Source of the DNA: Pterois miles
Lineage: Eukaryota; Chordata; Actinopteri; Perciformes; Scorpaenidae
NCBI GenBank assembly: GCA_947000775.1
Contig: CAMQGK010000327.1
Location: 1,364,001 to 1,428,000 of the forward strand
Length of the DNA: 64,000 bases
Reading direction: 5' to 3'
The position numbers and the translations under genes were made by a program. Shown here piece after piece: positions 48,123 to 61,730 of the stretch; position 1 is the stretch's first letter, and the number at the start of each line of letters is the position of its first letter. The notes beneath the pieces were generated by a model, which saw nothing but the letters and a program-made list of their open reading frames with translations, ran no database searches and was not told the origin of the DNA.

Positions 48123-48380
48123 CTTAGGCAAAACCCACGTAGCCGTACGCACGCGCGCAGCTTTTAGGAGTTTGACTGCAGGATATCCTACCAGCAAACA
48201 AACTATGAGAGCTGCATTAATAACGAAACACATTAAGAATAATAACTCATCTATCCATCTATAGGCTGTAATAGAGATCCCTCACACTTTCTCCTCGCAC
48301 CACACGCGCGCGCGATCAAACGCGCGTACACGCACGAGCGCCCTCGCTTCCTCGTCCAAGTTGCTGCTCTTGATTTTGAC
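47630..48380. promoter_or_regulatory. CpG-rich block, candidate 5' end of erfl or of a divergent transcript
   Basis: High CpG content at 47,630-48,020 and again at 48,300-48,360, interrupted by a (CA)n tract. On the minus strand a possible donor (CTCGTG|GTAAAC) lies at about 47,470. On the plus strand a consensus donor (GAGCAG|GTGAGT) lies at about 48,440. No protein-coding frame is recognisable. Its position about 10 kb upstream of the first erfl coding exon makes it the nearest candidate promoter, by inference only. Confidence 0.35.
48049..48114. repeat. (AC)n microsatellite
   Basis: About 33 units inside the CpG-rich block. Confidence 0.95.
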
Positions 48381-48511
48381 TTCCTCAGACAAGGTGATGC
48401 GGTGAGAACAAGGAAACCATCTGTTGTTTCCTGCGAGCAGGTGAGTGTCCTATGGGCTCAACTTCACGCCTATAGAGACCCAAGAGGTGTGTGTGAGTGA
48501 GTGTGATGGAG

Positions 48512-48512
<1 letters not shown>

Positions 48513-48567
<55 letters not shown>
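48513..48567. repeat. (GA)n microsatellite
   Basis: About 27 units. Confidence 0.95.
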
Positions 48568-48569
<2 letters not shown>

Positions 48570-48889
48570 TCTGGAGAAGAGCAGTTTGAAAAGGCAAAAT
48601 TGTCCTAAAATAGAGCCACGTTTTCTTAGGATGAGAAAGCAAGTTTATACCAACAACTATAGCTCTGTATTGAAGTTCAAAAACAAACTACAACTGTATG
48701 CAACATTAGTAGTAATAATAATAATGATAGAAGTTTTAAGGTTGTAATCATATTTCACTTGTACACAACTTCTGATTATAAGCAACAGTGTTGTTTCCTC
48801 TTTCCTGTGTAATGACCTGTTCAGGGTCCTGGAGATCTCAACTGCTCAAAAAACATAATATGGTCATATTACCTTGATAATTTATTGTA

Positions 48890-49029
48890 TTAAAGCTGCT
48901 GTAGGCAGAACATTTTTGGCATCATTGTGTAAAATCGCCATAATAACCTTTCAGCATGTTGTAATTCAAGTTCTCTGAGAGAAAACTAGACTTCTGCACC
49001 TCCTCAGACGCTGGCCAATCACAGGTCAT

Positions 49030-49078
<49 letters not shown>

Positions 49079-49464
49079 TTCCTATTGGCTGCGCTCCGGC
49101 TGGTGGGTGGTATTTAGTATTTCCTAAACTGATCTGAGTAACTACAAGATGTTTCTGAAGACACTTGAAGAGAGAAATAGTCATGACAGTAACAGATTAT
49201 TCATATTTGATCAGCACTGCCTAGTTTAAATGTTTGATTTACGAGTGATTGACAGCTGCTCAGAGATGACAGGCTCCAGATCATCTCTGATTGGCTGTTT
49301 TCCTCCGGTCTGTGAGATCTTGCAGATGCCATCAGGCGCACCGGAGGACACAGTGGCACATGATTTTTGATTTGATTGTCTCCTACGCAACTGGCGAGAT
49401 ATTTTATAAAAATAACTCTTTTTTTTTAAATCATTTGCTGTATTTCTACCCACTGCAGCTTTAA
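48890..49464. mobile_element. Full-length 575-bp TTAA-flanked miniature transposon, second family
   Basis: TTAA ends with termini AAGCTGCTGTAGGCAGAACA and (reverse complement) AAGCTGCAGTGGGTAGAAAT. It contains a (GA)n run at 49,031-49,076. Related copies lie at 24,556 and 45,858. Non-coding. Confidence 0.75.
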
Positions 49465-50058
49465 TTTCATGAGAAATGATGATATATTTCAGACGTCTGC
49501 TACAGAAAATGACATATTTATCTCAGGGACGCCAGCTGTAAAACATTAAATACAGCAGATTTTCATTTGCTCTACATCTATAGTTAATAGTGTGAGTTCA
49601 GGAATTGTGTCATTGGAGTTTTATTATAATTTGTTCATAAGAGGTTTAACAATGATTTATATACAGTCCATGGTTTGACCTCTCTGGGGTGAAATTGACC
49701 CCAAACAGTAGGAACTCTGTAGGAATTATTGTACATTTCTTTGTCTTTTTACGACGACTTTTTGGAAAACAAAAATACATCTATTTGTTCTTGCATATCA
49801 CAATAAATGTGTAAATAAATAGAAACAAAGCTTTAAGGTCGTCTCTGTATTTGACCAGTTTGTGGTAGTTGGAAGGAAAATACTTCACTACATATTGGGT
49901 TTTGAATAAGGTCAGAAGAAAAGAGGAAAATTACTGTTATTACTAACTGTTATTATTATTATTACACAAGTATCTGTGGGGTCTGTGTGAAGGAAATAAA
50001 GCAGATTAACACAAGGATTAACAGTGTCCTTATCAGTCACATAACCCCTTGCAAACTA

Positions 50059-50093
<35 letters not shown>

Positions 50094-50430
50094 CATCCTC
50101 ATCACGCTCTCTTTATCCCCCCCATTCACCCTCCCTCCCCTCTCTGGTCAGTGAGTTACTCTCTCTATTGCTCTCACTTCCCGAATTAACCACTCAAGAA
50201 GTCACCACCGACTCAATCAATAGCTCATACATAAACCCTGCTATAATCGCTCCCCCAGCCTGTCTGTCTGCCCCCCTGCCTCCTCTCCTCACCCTTTACC
50301 CCCTTCCTCAGCTTCTAACTGTCCTCCTGCGTCCCACCGTTTGTCTTTTTTTGTGTCTTGTCTGATTATTTTAGACACTCTCTCCTAAACATCAAGCCTC
50401 TGTCATAAGCGCAAACGGGGTTAATCGAGA
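49465..50430. other. Non-coding with (CT)n tract
   Basis: CT run at 50,061-50,090 and pyrimidine-rich DNA beyond. No gene. Confidence 0.5.
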
Positions 50431-50742
50431 TCCATCCATCCAACTGCAACTGCTTATCCTATTAGGGGTCGCGGGGGAGCCGGTTTGGGCGAAGGCGGGG
50501 TTCACCCTGGACAGGTCGCCAGTCCGTCGCAGGGCTGACACATAGAGATAGACAACCATTCATGCTCACATTCACACCTACAGGCAATTTAGAGTCATCA
50601 GTTAACTTACAAGTCTTTGGACTGTAGGAGGAAGCTGGAGAACCTGGAGAAAACTCACGCTGACACGGGGAGAACATGCAAGAGAAGCCCCAAGCCAGAT
50701 TCGAACCTGCGACCCTCTTGCTGTGAGCCAACAGCGCTAATT
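50431..50742 (-). mobile_element. tRNA-like SINE of the 24.6-kb family, partial
   Basis: 'GTTCACCCTGGACAGGTCGC', 'GGCAATTTAGAGTCATCAGT' and the B box (minus strand GGTTCGAATC) match. The extreme head is eroded. Confidence 0.75.
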
Positions 50743-52610
50743 ATTCAAGATTAATTTAACATGTAAAAGTCCTCACACCTCTGTTCGGGTATCCTGGGCA
50801 ACTTCTCCAAGAGCCTAACCTTGTGCGATTTAGACCCAGTTATATGATAATAAATGACAAAGTTGCACACCATGTGAACACATGACCAAGACCTTTCCCT
50901 GACCTTACCCAAAACAGCACATACCTAAGCTTGTAAAATGGCTCTGCAAGGTGTCACATTTATTTTGCACTTATCTCACAAATATAACAAGACAACACTT
51001 TAGATTTTGCGTTTTTGAGACTTCCTTTTTAGGTTATGTTGCCAGACAAAATGAAAATATACTGAATAAATACAACGCAAGTCAGTGGTAGAACGATGAA
51101 ATCCTGTACTTGTTCCTGTTGCCAGCCCTGGTGCTTTAACAGTCCATCAATCCTTAAAGACTGAGACATGGGCTCGACGTAGCATTATGAAATAATTTAA
51201 AAGAGCTAGAAAAAGTTAAAAAATGAATCAACTGATAAACCTCTAGAGTAGAGAGAGACAGGGGGAGGAGGTGGTTGCAATGTCTGGAGAAGAGCAGTTT
51301 GTTTAGGATGTGAACGCAGCTTGATAACAACTATAGCTCTGTGTTAAACAAAGGGATCCATAAATGTATGCAAGTCCCTTAGGAACACTGCAGTGAGGCT
51401 TTAAGGTCATTATAATTTATTGTTCACATTGTATGCATATTACAGCAACACTGCTGTGTCCTGTTTCCTGTGTAATGTGTAAGTAGCTGCTCTCATATGC
51501 TATGCAGTATAATTCGCACATCCCACGTAATCAATTTGTATGTAATCCACGTAATCAAATCAATCTTTATCAAGCCTGAGACCTGGGCTCTGTGGGAGCC
51601 AAATTCCTCATTTCAGAATATGGTGAATTTTATCTTTGTTGCACCATTAGATATTCAGTTTATCAAATTCTTATAATAAATGGGTTTATTTTTATATTTA
51701 ACAACGGAAATTTGATATGAATGCATCTGGCGTAGATAAATGTCGCATACGCACCAACAAAGCATGCATGTGGAACTATGAGCTTATATTGAGCACCTTA
51801 TTTAGTTGTTTTCTCGGTTTGTCTGACTGGTTGGATATCAGGGTGATAAAAGTACTTTTTTCAGTGGAACCAAAGAAGTTAGAAAATGAGTCATACCAAC
51901 AAACAACTGATAAACCTCGTATCCAATATCCACAGGCTGCTCTCATACATTGTTGGACAAATAATGCACTATAATTTGTATATTCGGCATAATCAGTTTG
52001 CATGTGATCCACGTAATCATGAGCCAGACTGACTCATTAACAAAATGAAGCGCATTACTGTGAGGACACAAAGACTTACAAAAGACAAAATTAAAAGTGA
52101 CACTGAGCCACTTTAAATTTGGGCCACCTGCAACATCTTGAATCGCTCTTTCGAAATAGGCAACAATATAAAATAATCCCATCCCATCTGGGCTTGTCGT
52201 GCTGAATATTTAGTGTGAAATGTGACCTGATGCTACTCTGGGAGTATTTTGAACTCCTCTGGTTTCACTAACCCTCCTATACTCCTTTAGGGACTCGGTA
52301 TTTGTGTAGCATCCCTCTAAAATTTATTACAGGATCACAGTAATTCTTTTAAGTGCGAGGGCACTATCGGCCCATGTTAGTGTGTCCAGCCAGAATGGAC
52401 CCAGTATTGCGTTATAGCAAAGACAAGGAGACATCAATATTGCATTATCTCATGTTTAACTGTGAGACACAGATAGTTGTTTTGGGGGCCTTAAAGATAT
52501 TGTATTACCAAAGGAGATACAGGCAGACATCAACACACACACACAAGAGGAGGAAAAAAAGGGAATAACACACAGAGAATTTTAAAATTATAAGGCCTCT
52601 ACACACCCTC
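50743..52610. other. Non-coding, nothing recognised
   Basis: Two loosely similar stretches, 51,470-51,560 and 51,935-52,030 ('CATAATCAGTTTGCATGTGA'-like), suggest an old local duplication. No coding exon found. Confidence 0.4.
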
Positions 52611-52619
52611 TGCTCGTTC

Positions 52620-52810
52620 CCCCTCTCTCTCTATCTCTCTCTCTTCTTCTCTGCCTCTCTCTCCTCTCTCCAAAGTCTTTGATTCGTCCGTACGGTTTGA
52701 TCTGCGAGAGAGCGAGTTTTGTAAACACATTTTTCACGATCATATAGCCACGGGCAAGGGGAGCGTGAGGCGCGGAGGAAGAAGAAGGAGAGGGAGAGAG
52801 ACTGAGAGAA

Positions 52811-52880
<70 letters not shown>
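52620..52880. repeat. (CT)n and (GA)n simple repeats
   Basis: CT-rich 52,620-52,670 and pure GA 52,819-52,878. Confidence 0.92.
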
Positions 52881-53454
52881 TGTGTGTGAGGGACGTTTAA
52901 TGAGCGCGCCAGATGGAAAGACAGACTGACAGAAAATGCAAGGATGGAGCCTCAAATATGACTTAGGCCTATCTGCTATACAGCACAGAGCAACAAAGAC
53001 ACACACGCACATACATGCAAAACCCCACACACAAACCAGGGAGCCCAGACTGATGGTTTTGGCACAAGTAAAGCATCACAGGGGTTGATGAAATGTGAAG
53101 CAACGAGGACAAAAAGCAAGTTATTCTGTTTTCCTCATCGTGCAGAGGGGGGTGACACTCAACACTGTATTTCCCGATGTGACACTTCCTGACTGGTGCA
53201 TCCACGTAGAGAGAGACGGAGAGAGAGAGAGAAAGTGATGCATCTCGTTTGGGATGATGAACGCAGAAAACAGAGAGAAACAGCGACTGAAAAACAGATT
53301 ATAGGCCGAGCCAATAAAACGCAGAGCGCAGGCGGTAAACACACCGCGGTGTAAAGCTGAACTAATAAAAGTGCGAGGCTCTCGTTCCTTACATTTCTTC
53401 TTCTTCTTTTACTTGGTTGGAACACTTTCTCTCTGTTTTTTCATCTTAGCAGCT

Positions 53455-53610
53455 GCTAACCGGATTAGTTTCGATTGGCTCCGGTAATGGCGCTAACGCG
53501 TCGCTCCTATATACCGACTCGTCTCCACGGGACGCGGCGGAGAGGAGGCGACCTCAGCTCGGCGTGAGCGTCACACAGACACCGGCGACGGCAATGAAGG
53601 AGGACGAAGA
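53455..53610. promoter_or_regulatory. CpG-rich block with TATA-like box
   Basis: A short CpG-rich stretch has TATATA at about 53,509 followed by GC-rich DNA and an 8-codon open frame from an ATG at about 53,594. It could be a promoter on either strand. No downstream coding exon was identified. Confidence 0.25.
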
Positions 53611-53639
53611 GGATAAATAAATAAAACAAAAATGTGTGG

Positions 53640-56600
53640 CACAGTCAACTCCAAGTGTGCACCGTTTGTCCGCCCAAAGCTTTCAACTCATATTTGCAGG
53701 TATTTTAATGAAAAAAACCCCACCAAACCCAGGTAAATGTGGGCTTCCTTTTTGAAAAAAAAAACTTAAATAACAATATTTTTTTTCATCGTACTGCACA
53801 TCCATTCAAAAACTTATCGTAAAATAAAATAAAAAAAAACTCGTGCGCAAAGAGGCCCAAATGTTAATATTATACATGCATAGATTATTATCACACAATA
53901 ACAATCATTATCATAATTAGGCTATAACACTAATAATAATTAGAATATTGTATAATAATTTACTAGTCGAGACGAGCGCATGTTGCAGCTTTCTGATGAA
54001 TTGGCTCTTTGGACTGTTGGTGAGGCGCAGGCTGCCGGGGCGAGACGCAGGCCACCACATTTAAAGTGCTTTTCCACTCCGAGATTTGTTTGTTTTCCTA
54101 AAAGACGGGGAAACACTCCTCAACAATTCTGCAGAAATCCCTCGCGTCAGTCGTTAAAAAATGATTTTCTTTTCATTTTTCCTTTCCTTCCATTCTTTCT
54201 CCCCTTTTTCTTTTCTTTTTTTTTTTAAACTTAGCCTACTGCTTTTTAGAAAGACGAATAGCTGTAAGCAATAAAGTCGGTTGTCAGAATATGTGTGTGC
54301 ATATATAGCAGCGCAGTGTAGCGTTTCCTCTTCCTCTCTCTTCCCCCCTCTCTCTCTCTCTCTTCCTCCCTCTCTCTTTCTTCCCTCAGTCTTTTCTGTC
54401 CGGGGAATTGTTCTCAACGTCCACAAACACATTGCAAATACCCGCCGGCCCAGCTGCATCGATTTCTAATTAGACGCCAGGATAATCGTTGGAGAGAGAT
54501 GAAAAAAGGAGAGAGTGATAGCGAGACCGAGTAAATAAATATATAAACAAATTAGAGCCCAGATTAATTGAATGAATATGAGCATTATGTACAAAAAAAA
54601 AGAAAAAATGAAAGGTGATCTTGGCGGATAAACCCTGCGTGGACTGAACGGGAAACAAGGCTGATATATACACACGGAAGACGGATGCAGAAAAATCAGG
54701 AAATTAGGGACTACTTTTTTTGTCTGTTTTGCAATTACTAATAAGTGCCTTTACATTGATGTGATATATTTTTTTTTTTTTTTACATTTTCCCACAAAGT
54801 TCACTTAAGTTGCATGTCAGTCCATCCATGCAATAAAACAAGGACGCTGCACAAGAAGCTCACCCAGTTAATACCAATATGAATTTAAATCAGAAGCAGA
54901 GGAATATGGTGATGTGATAATGACATTAAGTATATCATGATACAGAGATGCACTGCGATACTGTAATTAAAGCGATATATTACGATTTTTTTAAATCAAA
55001 TTTTAGGAAAGCTGTCATAGTATAAAGACAAATCACACAAAATCTAAGTAAACATAGTTTACTTTTTATGCAACCAGAAGAGAGAGATCTGCATTTATCA
55101 CAGTGGCTGTAACATCCATTCTTTGCATGTATATTATTAAGTAAAAATCAATAGTGTTTTTGAGAGTTGATACAGTATAATACAACATAATATCGCGATT
55201 TTTTTATATTTATCTTACACCCCTAAATATGACCATAAAAGTCTGACCTAAAAGAAATATGTATGGATGATACGCATAAAATCATATGTCAATATGGTCT
55301 GCAGACGCATGGCACTGTGACAGCAATCAACTTTGAACTAAAGCCACAGCTGGATTATCCAACTTCTCTCCTGTTCAGTCAAATTTCCACCCTCCTCCTC
55401 CTCCTCCTCCTCCTCTCTGTCTCCTCACAGTGTGACAGGGGGTTAGTCGGAGAGCTCAGGTAGCTCGTTTACTTTAATTAACGTTTCATCATCCTCGGAG
55501 CGGGACCGCGCACCGTATATATACCCTTTCATGCTGCTCCGTCTCTCATCCCTGTTCTCCATCCATTCATCATCAGCCCTTCACCTCTCCACATCCTCCC
55601 CTCTCTCTCTCTCTCTCTCTCCTCCCCACCTTCGGGCTCAACTCTCATCTTTTCTTCAACAACTCGCCATATCGCCCCCTGCTCTCTGTCTCATGTCCAC
55701 TCAGGCATATACAGGAAAATAATTCAAACACTTTCCTTCCTTACTTCCCTCCGCCTCCCTCTTTTCCCCCCAACTTCTTTCCCTCCCTTAACTCCTTCTC
55801 TCTCTGTCTTCTTTAGGCTAGTTTAATTATCATTTTTTAAGATGCTATAGCACAAAATAAGCTCGGTAGGATGAATGTGCGCACAGACTATTAATATGAG
55901 ATAATATAATGATTACAAGGGAGTGGCTGTTTTGGATGGGCACATTGTGGCAGTGAATTAGGGAGGAGATGAGAGAGAGGGGGGTTATTGATCACTATTG
56001 ACATCCTCTGATCATATAATGGAAAATCAAGCTCCAGTCGGTGATCATCATCAAGCAGCAATCAATCAGTTTCAGCTCTCTTTCACTAGGAATCAATTAG
56101 ACCTATCGTTTCTATAAGAACATCTTTATATTATTATTTATTTTAGATCCAATAAAATGTCCCTAAACAAACAAATTTAGGTCACTGATTTATAAACGGA
56201 CTAATTTTTCGTTTGTCCTTGTCTTGTGTGCTTTGTGCTCAATAATCATTAAAATGAGGCGTTTCTATAGACTATAAACAGCATTTTATTGTTCTCTAAA
56301 GTTCTGCCTCCAGCTGATGGGCGGTAACAGCACTTATAACGCGTTACAGGTAACGTATCTGAGCGCAAATCCATCTGAGTCTCTGCCTTATCATTTACAT
56401 TTATGATTAATATGTATGTAATAAGCTACTAATTACAGGTTTCCACATTTTAAAATCTGACGTAACTCAGACTAAAGTTGATCAATACAAAACAAAACAC
56501 TCCCATATAACCCAAATAGTCCCGCAGACTAAATCTCGTTCTCTGAAACCTGACAGAAAGGTTTAATGAGGCCGAGTTATCGCGATATTTGACTTTTTGG

Positions 56601-56760
56601 AAGATGGGAGCTAAATGCAAAAGTGACAGTGATGAATTAGTATATTTAACTATACTTTTGAAACGAGCAAAGCAATGAATTATATTTAGAGTAAAGTCTC
56701 TTTTGGCTGAAGGCTGGGCTCATTAAATCATTTCAATAATTGGCCCTCACTCTCATTTGA
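53640..56760. other. Non-coding, several unique AT-motif-rich blocks
   Basis: About 54,400-54,560, 55,950-56,110 and 56,540-56,760 are repeat-poor and carry homeodomain or TALE-like cores ('TTCTAATTAGACGCC', 'TTGATCACTATTGACATCC', 'CATTTCAATAATTGGCCC'), so may be conserved elements. TATATATA flanked by GC-rich DNA lies at 55,518-55,525. (CTC)n at 55,388-55,415 and CT at 55,600-55,622. No coding exon recognised. Confidence 0.35.
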
Positions 56761-57666
56761 ACTTTGAAATATTTTCTTCATTTTTTCCCCCCAAGTTTCA
56801 CTAAATTTCTATGTAGGCTGATTTCTATTCATCAGTTTGGGGCTCATGACTCATCTGAAATGTAGGCCTGGACAGATTCACTGTGCCAATTGCAATGCTG
56901 TAATTCAAAATATTGTGGAAGGAAAGCCAAGAGGTAATCCTTTACTCTAGGTGTGTTTGTATTGATATTATGACTACCTATTACAATAATCCTATAATAA
57001 TGGATGGTGGATTATCATACAACAACAGTCATTCAGGGGTTTCTATACACAAAAGGTAAATGACTTGCATTTATATGGCGCTGTTACGACCACTCAGAGA
57101 GTGTTACACTATATGTCAACAGACAATGATGGAAGAGGCTGCGATAAGGTGCCAACCTGCGCATCAGGATCTAATCTAAATACTAATTTTAGTATCTTTC
57201 CCAACGACTCTTCAGCATGCGGACTGGAGGAATCAGGGGTCAAAGCGCTGACCGTCTGATTTGTAGACGGCCTGGTCTACTTCTGAGCAGCCGCCTGCAA
57301 GGTGCTTCCAATGTCAAAAAAAGTTGTAGGATAGTCAAATCACATAAAAGTGTCTTGTATTTTGCTACCTTGTTGTTAATGAAAAAAGGAATGATGAAAA
57401 TGAATCAATACAACCAGCAGTAAAAACTCGAGACTATCACAAACCAATAGCACTGAATCCCCTCGGAGTTGGCTTACAGCTGGTGTTTGAGAACCGGTGG
57501 AAATGGCAGGTGTTATATGAAGCAAAAATAAAATGAGAGGAGAAAAAAAAAAGTAAAGCAAATGCAGTTAGACTCATATGGTTCAGTGTGGTCTGGGCGG
57601 GACTCGAACACGGCCTGGGACTCAGCGTGGAGCATTTTGATAGTTTAAACAATTTAAAACACTTAC

Positions 57667-57732
57667 ATTGGTAACCGGATTTGTAGCCTTGTGAGGCTAA
57701 GACCTTGATGAAATCCTCTGTGCCCACTGGGA
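57667..57732 (-). other. Candidate 66-nt coding exon, unassigned
   Basis: On the minus strand an acceptor-like CACCTCTGTAG and a donor-like CAAT|GTAAGTG bound 66 nt that are open in one frame: PVGTEDFIKVLASQGYKSGY plus Gln. Phase is 1 at both ends, so it could be a cassette exon. The peptide has balanced composition unlike the low-complexity frames nearby, but I do not recognise it. It cannot precede the erfl exon at 37240 in phase. A plus-strand donor (ACAGAG|GTGAGTG) overlaps the same place, so the signal may be chance. Confidence 0.2.
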
Positions 57733-58354
57733 CTACAGAGGTGAGTGCTCACATACAAATTGCCATTGATAAAGAGAGAAGGGGAAGCCCCACCATCACA
57801 AACCTTAAAACTGTCCTACCCAGAGTGCAGTGCAGCTAGCACCAGCTGGGACCCTGGGGGAGACCAGATTGACATTATTGCATAAAAAAAGTTTCTGTTT
57901 TAACTATCTAAGTTTAACTGGGGATCACCGCTCCACAACGTATGTAATCAATACTGTGTGACATGTGGGAAACATTCAGCTTTGTTGAATAGCGGACGTA
58001 CCAAGTGTTGACCTTAGAGAGTGCAGCGCTCAAAACTGCCATCAGTAATGGAGGACAAACTACAAACTGAGATTCCTGAGATGCACGATATGATTAACTG
58101 GTGTCATACGGCTTCCACACAGGAAGCATTTTGCACAACAAAATGCCTTCAATTGGAGCAAATAATCATGGTCGGATCATCAGGACAGGTAATTAGGACT
58201 CAATAATAACCATGAATAATTAATCTAAGCAATATTTGAAATCAGAGGTGCCAAATGTGTAATATCTAAAATCAGAGCGGTTGAACATCAGACTGTACAA
58301 AGCAGCATGCACAGTGCAAGAACCTTCTCCTCTGCAGCAGTGGGCAACCTCTGT

Positions 58355-58975
58355 TTCCCAAAAGTGAAGTCAATCCTGAAGTGCCTTAAACTTGCATTCT
58401 TTCTAACAGCCAGCAGGGGGCGACTCCTCTGGTTGCAAAAAGAAGTTTGATTGTATAGAAGTCTATGAGAAAATGAGCCTACTTGTCACTTGATTTATTA
58501 CCTCAGTAAACATCGTAAACATTAGTTTTTGTTCTCAATGACTATTTTCAAGTCTTCAATACTGCATGATGTTCATTTAGTACATTATGGTCTCATTTAG
58601 AGTCACATAGACCATAAAGCGGAGGATGCTTTAGGGCGCGGCTACCTTGTGATTGACAAGTTGCTACCGTGGTGTTGTCCAGTCTGGGAGTTGTCCGTGT
58701 TTTCGTCTTCCAACGTTAACCCTTTCACAGTGTGTTTTCAGTTCATGAAAGTTAATTATGACATTTTGATCACCTAAAAATGTTACACACAAAATTCAGC
58801 ATTCTGTGTTATTTAGCTCCACCCTTTCGTGCCACTTCTGGTTGCAAAGAACCAAGATGGCGACGGCCAAAATGCTGAACTCGAGGCTTCAAAACGGTAG
58901 TTCACAAACCAGTGGGTGAAGTCAGGATGACTACATCCACTTGTTAATGTCTATGGTCTGCAGTAATGTGAATGT
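58355..58975. repeat. Dispersed DNA-transposon-type repeat
   Basis: 'CCAGCAGGGGGCGACTCCTC' on the left and 'ACCAAGATGGCGACGGCCAA' / 'ACTCGAGGCTTCAAAACGGT' on the right are strings I know from high-copy fish elements. Exact ends unclear. Confidence 0.5.
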
Positions 58976-59284
58976 CCCACGACAGCAAACAGCATAACCA
59001 CATATCTATGGTAGACAGATGAATCAGGCAATATTAACTTATTGTATGCAGATTTTTGTTTATATATTAAAAAAACAGATAAAACAACATAGACAGAAGC
59101 AGATACAGTAAGTACTTGCCTTCAGGGATCAATCCTGTGGATCTAACCCTTCTGCATTCTTACCACAACAACATCTTACTCACCACCTCCAACTTGAACC
59201 TGCATATTACAATTTCTCGTAGCTTCTTGTTGTTTAATAATTTTTAATCCCACGTCTGGTCGTAAGTTTTTGGTTTGGTTCATG

Positions 59285-59620
59285 TAGGGGTGTAAGAAAT
59301 TATCGTTACACTTGAGTATCCCGATATTTTGTTTTGTGATAGTGTCCTGATTCTCAAAAGCAATGTTGATTTGTAATTACAGTGGTTCAAATTGCACAAA
59401 AGTATTGCCATATTGGATGCGACCGGGACTTTGATAAATGCAGATCATACTGTGCTGATTACATAAAAAGTAAAAAAATATCAGATTTTATGCATATGGT
59501 GATGTGTTTATACTATCACAGTTTTCATAAAATTTGATTTTAAAACTGCTATATATTGCATTGCTTACAGCGTCACAAATTTATCACAGTATATTGAATC
59601 GTAACCCCTGTATGATAGTA
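59285..59620. mobile_element. 'GGGGTGTAAGAAAT' miniature element
   Basis: Ends 'TAGGGGTGTAAGAAATTATC' and (reverse complement) 'ATACAGGGGTTACGATTCAA' define a short non-coding element. Relatives lie at 61,731 and inside 3,781. Confidence 0.6.
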
Positions 59621-59841
59621 TTTTATCACCTGATTCTTGTGGATGTATTCCACCACTGTGGGATACATTAGATAACAACTGACACAGCTTTACGTTGTTG
59701 AAAACTGATGAGGGTATAGAGAAACCTTGGCAAACACCTGGCCAGTACAACCTCCTGTTACATCCCTTAAGGGCGTCTATTATCACTTTTCCCTTTATTC
59801 CATTATTATAAGTGTTTCTATATGATCTAATAATAAAATGT

Positions 59842-59990
59842 GGGGGCGTCTGGGTGGCTTAAGGGTTTCAGATGCTGACCTCATAAATGTAATGTCCCTT
59901 TTGTTGAATGTCATCGCTCCTCTTTATCCCCTCCTGTTCTGACATCTCTCCATTACGGCTGTCAAACGAAGCCAGAAATGCTGAGGAAAA
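59842..59990 (+). mobile_element. Degenerate tRNA-derived SINE
   Basis: 'GGGGGCGTCTGGGTGGCTTA' resembles a SINE head, and 'TGAATGTCATCGCTCCTCTT' with 'TCCTGTTCTGACATCTCTCC' its body. The B box is lost. Confidence 0.45.
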
Positions 59991-60292
59991 AACGAATTAA
60001 ATGTGGCCCAAGAAGCAGGAAGGCTGTTCAGTGAGTGGTGAAAAGAAAATAAACTACTGGCTAATGCCAAAAAGTACAATTTCACAAACAGAGTTCAACG
60101 AGCACTGATTGTAAATGAATGGATATAAAGCCTACATGATATTCTGCCGCTCACCTTTCTTACAAATATGCTTTTTTAAAATGACTTCTGTCTCTTCTGT
60201 TGTGGCTGTTTCCATATTTACTATGATGTCTTTTAATACTATCTCTGTCTCTTCCTATTACATAGACCTCCTGGAAGTCATATATCCATGCG

Positions 60293-60293
<1 letters not shown>

Positions 60294-60364
<71 letters not shown>

Positions 60365-60452
60365 GACTAGCATGCTCACAAAAATTCAATCTGTGTTTCC
60401 ATCTCCCACTCTGTCTTCTACACACACACACACACACACACAAGCAAAAGTG

Positions 60453-60490
<38 letters not shown>
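60294..60490. repeat. Three (AC)n tracts
   Basis: AC runs at 60,294-60,361, 60,419-60,443 and 60,455-60,489. Confidence 0.95.
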
Positions 60491-60491
<1 letters not shown>

Positions 60492-60728
60492 AGCGGCCGT
60501 CTGCCTCGGCCCCTGTCGGCCCTCTCGCCTGTGTGTGTGCGTGTCAAATCGAATCTCCACCTCAGTGCGTAGTACACCTGCTGTGCCCGCATATAATGTG
60601 CTGCATACAGTGAGTGCACGATGACGGATTACTGAATTAGACCAATAATGACAAGTGACACTTCTGTTACCGCTCCCTGAGCCACTGCAGAGAGATGGGG
60701 AGAGGTGTAAATAAAGAACAGATACAGT

Positions 60729-60731
<3 letters not shown>

Positions 60732-60792
<61 letters not shown>
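60732..60792. repeat. (GA)n microsatellite
   Basis: About 30 units. Confidence 0.96.
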
Positions 60793-60794
<2 letters not shown>

Positions 60795-61730
60795 AGAAAA
60801 AACAATAGATCAGAGACAAAGAAAGTCATGGAGATGGATTGGGAATTTTCAGCTTGTTCTGTGAAAATAAATAAGTTCTGTTTCATTCGAGTGCAAGTCC
60901 TGCATCTTTTTTTCCTCTCTCTGTTTCCACGGTGATACTCAGTTGTCATGCACTCATGATGGCAGCTCAGAATAGATCCACATCACCATCACTGGTGACA
61001 GTTTTCTACACCAGTGTAAACCAAAATCTTCAGTTTTCTCTCTCTTAATACAAACTCTTGCGGGGGCGAGCTCCCACCTGGACTCAGACTGGGCTTGAAA
61101 GTTACATCTGCTAAGCTAAACTAACATCCAGGTAACTTTTGGGCAACCTTACACATGTTTGGCAAGACAGAACCGCTCTGAGAAGTTTGGATGTGTTTTC
61201 GTAATGAATATACATGAAATGTAGAGCAGGGTAATTTGTGAGTGTCCACCGTGTTGTAGACCCGGGCAGAGTATCTGCAGGATGTCTGGCCCCCCATGGA
61301 CCCGGGGTCTCCGCAGGCCTGTGCTCAGGATACTAAACCGTGCCAAATGAGGAAGAGGAGGTGCAATCCTCGCTGGGACCACATGAATAAATCAGCCTAC
61401 CACCCGGTGCTTCTGTATCTGGGCAAAGACTGACTAGAGGAGTATGCAAACACATGCATTCATTCATAAACACACTCATGCAGAAGAGAAAAACAGGGAC
61501 TATGTAGGTGTGAAACACCGGTGGCTTGTTTTTGGGGTTAGAGACAGATTTTATGATATCAACATCAGTGAGAATATTTGTGTTGGCGCCTTGTCAGCGG
61601 CTAGTCATCCAAGGCTCATCATCCTGCCTGTATTGTATCATCATGGAGAATCAGTGGGGGATATAAGCCTGCCAAGTCCTCTAGTCACTCCAGTCTGCAT
61701 GCCAATGCTCATAAGGTGCCTTCAAAAACT

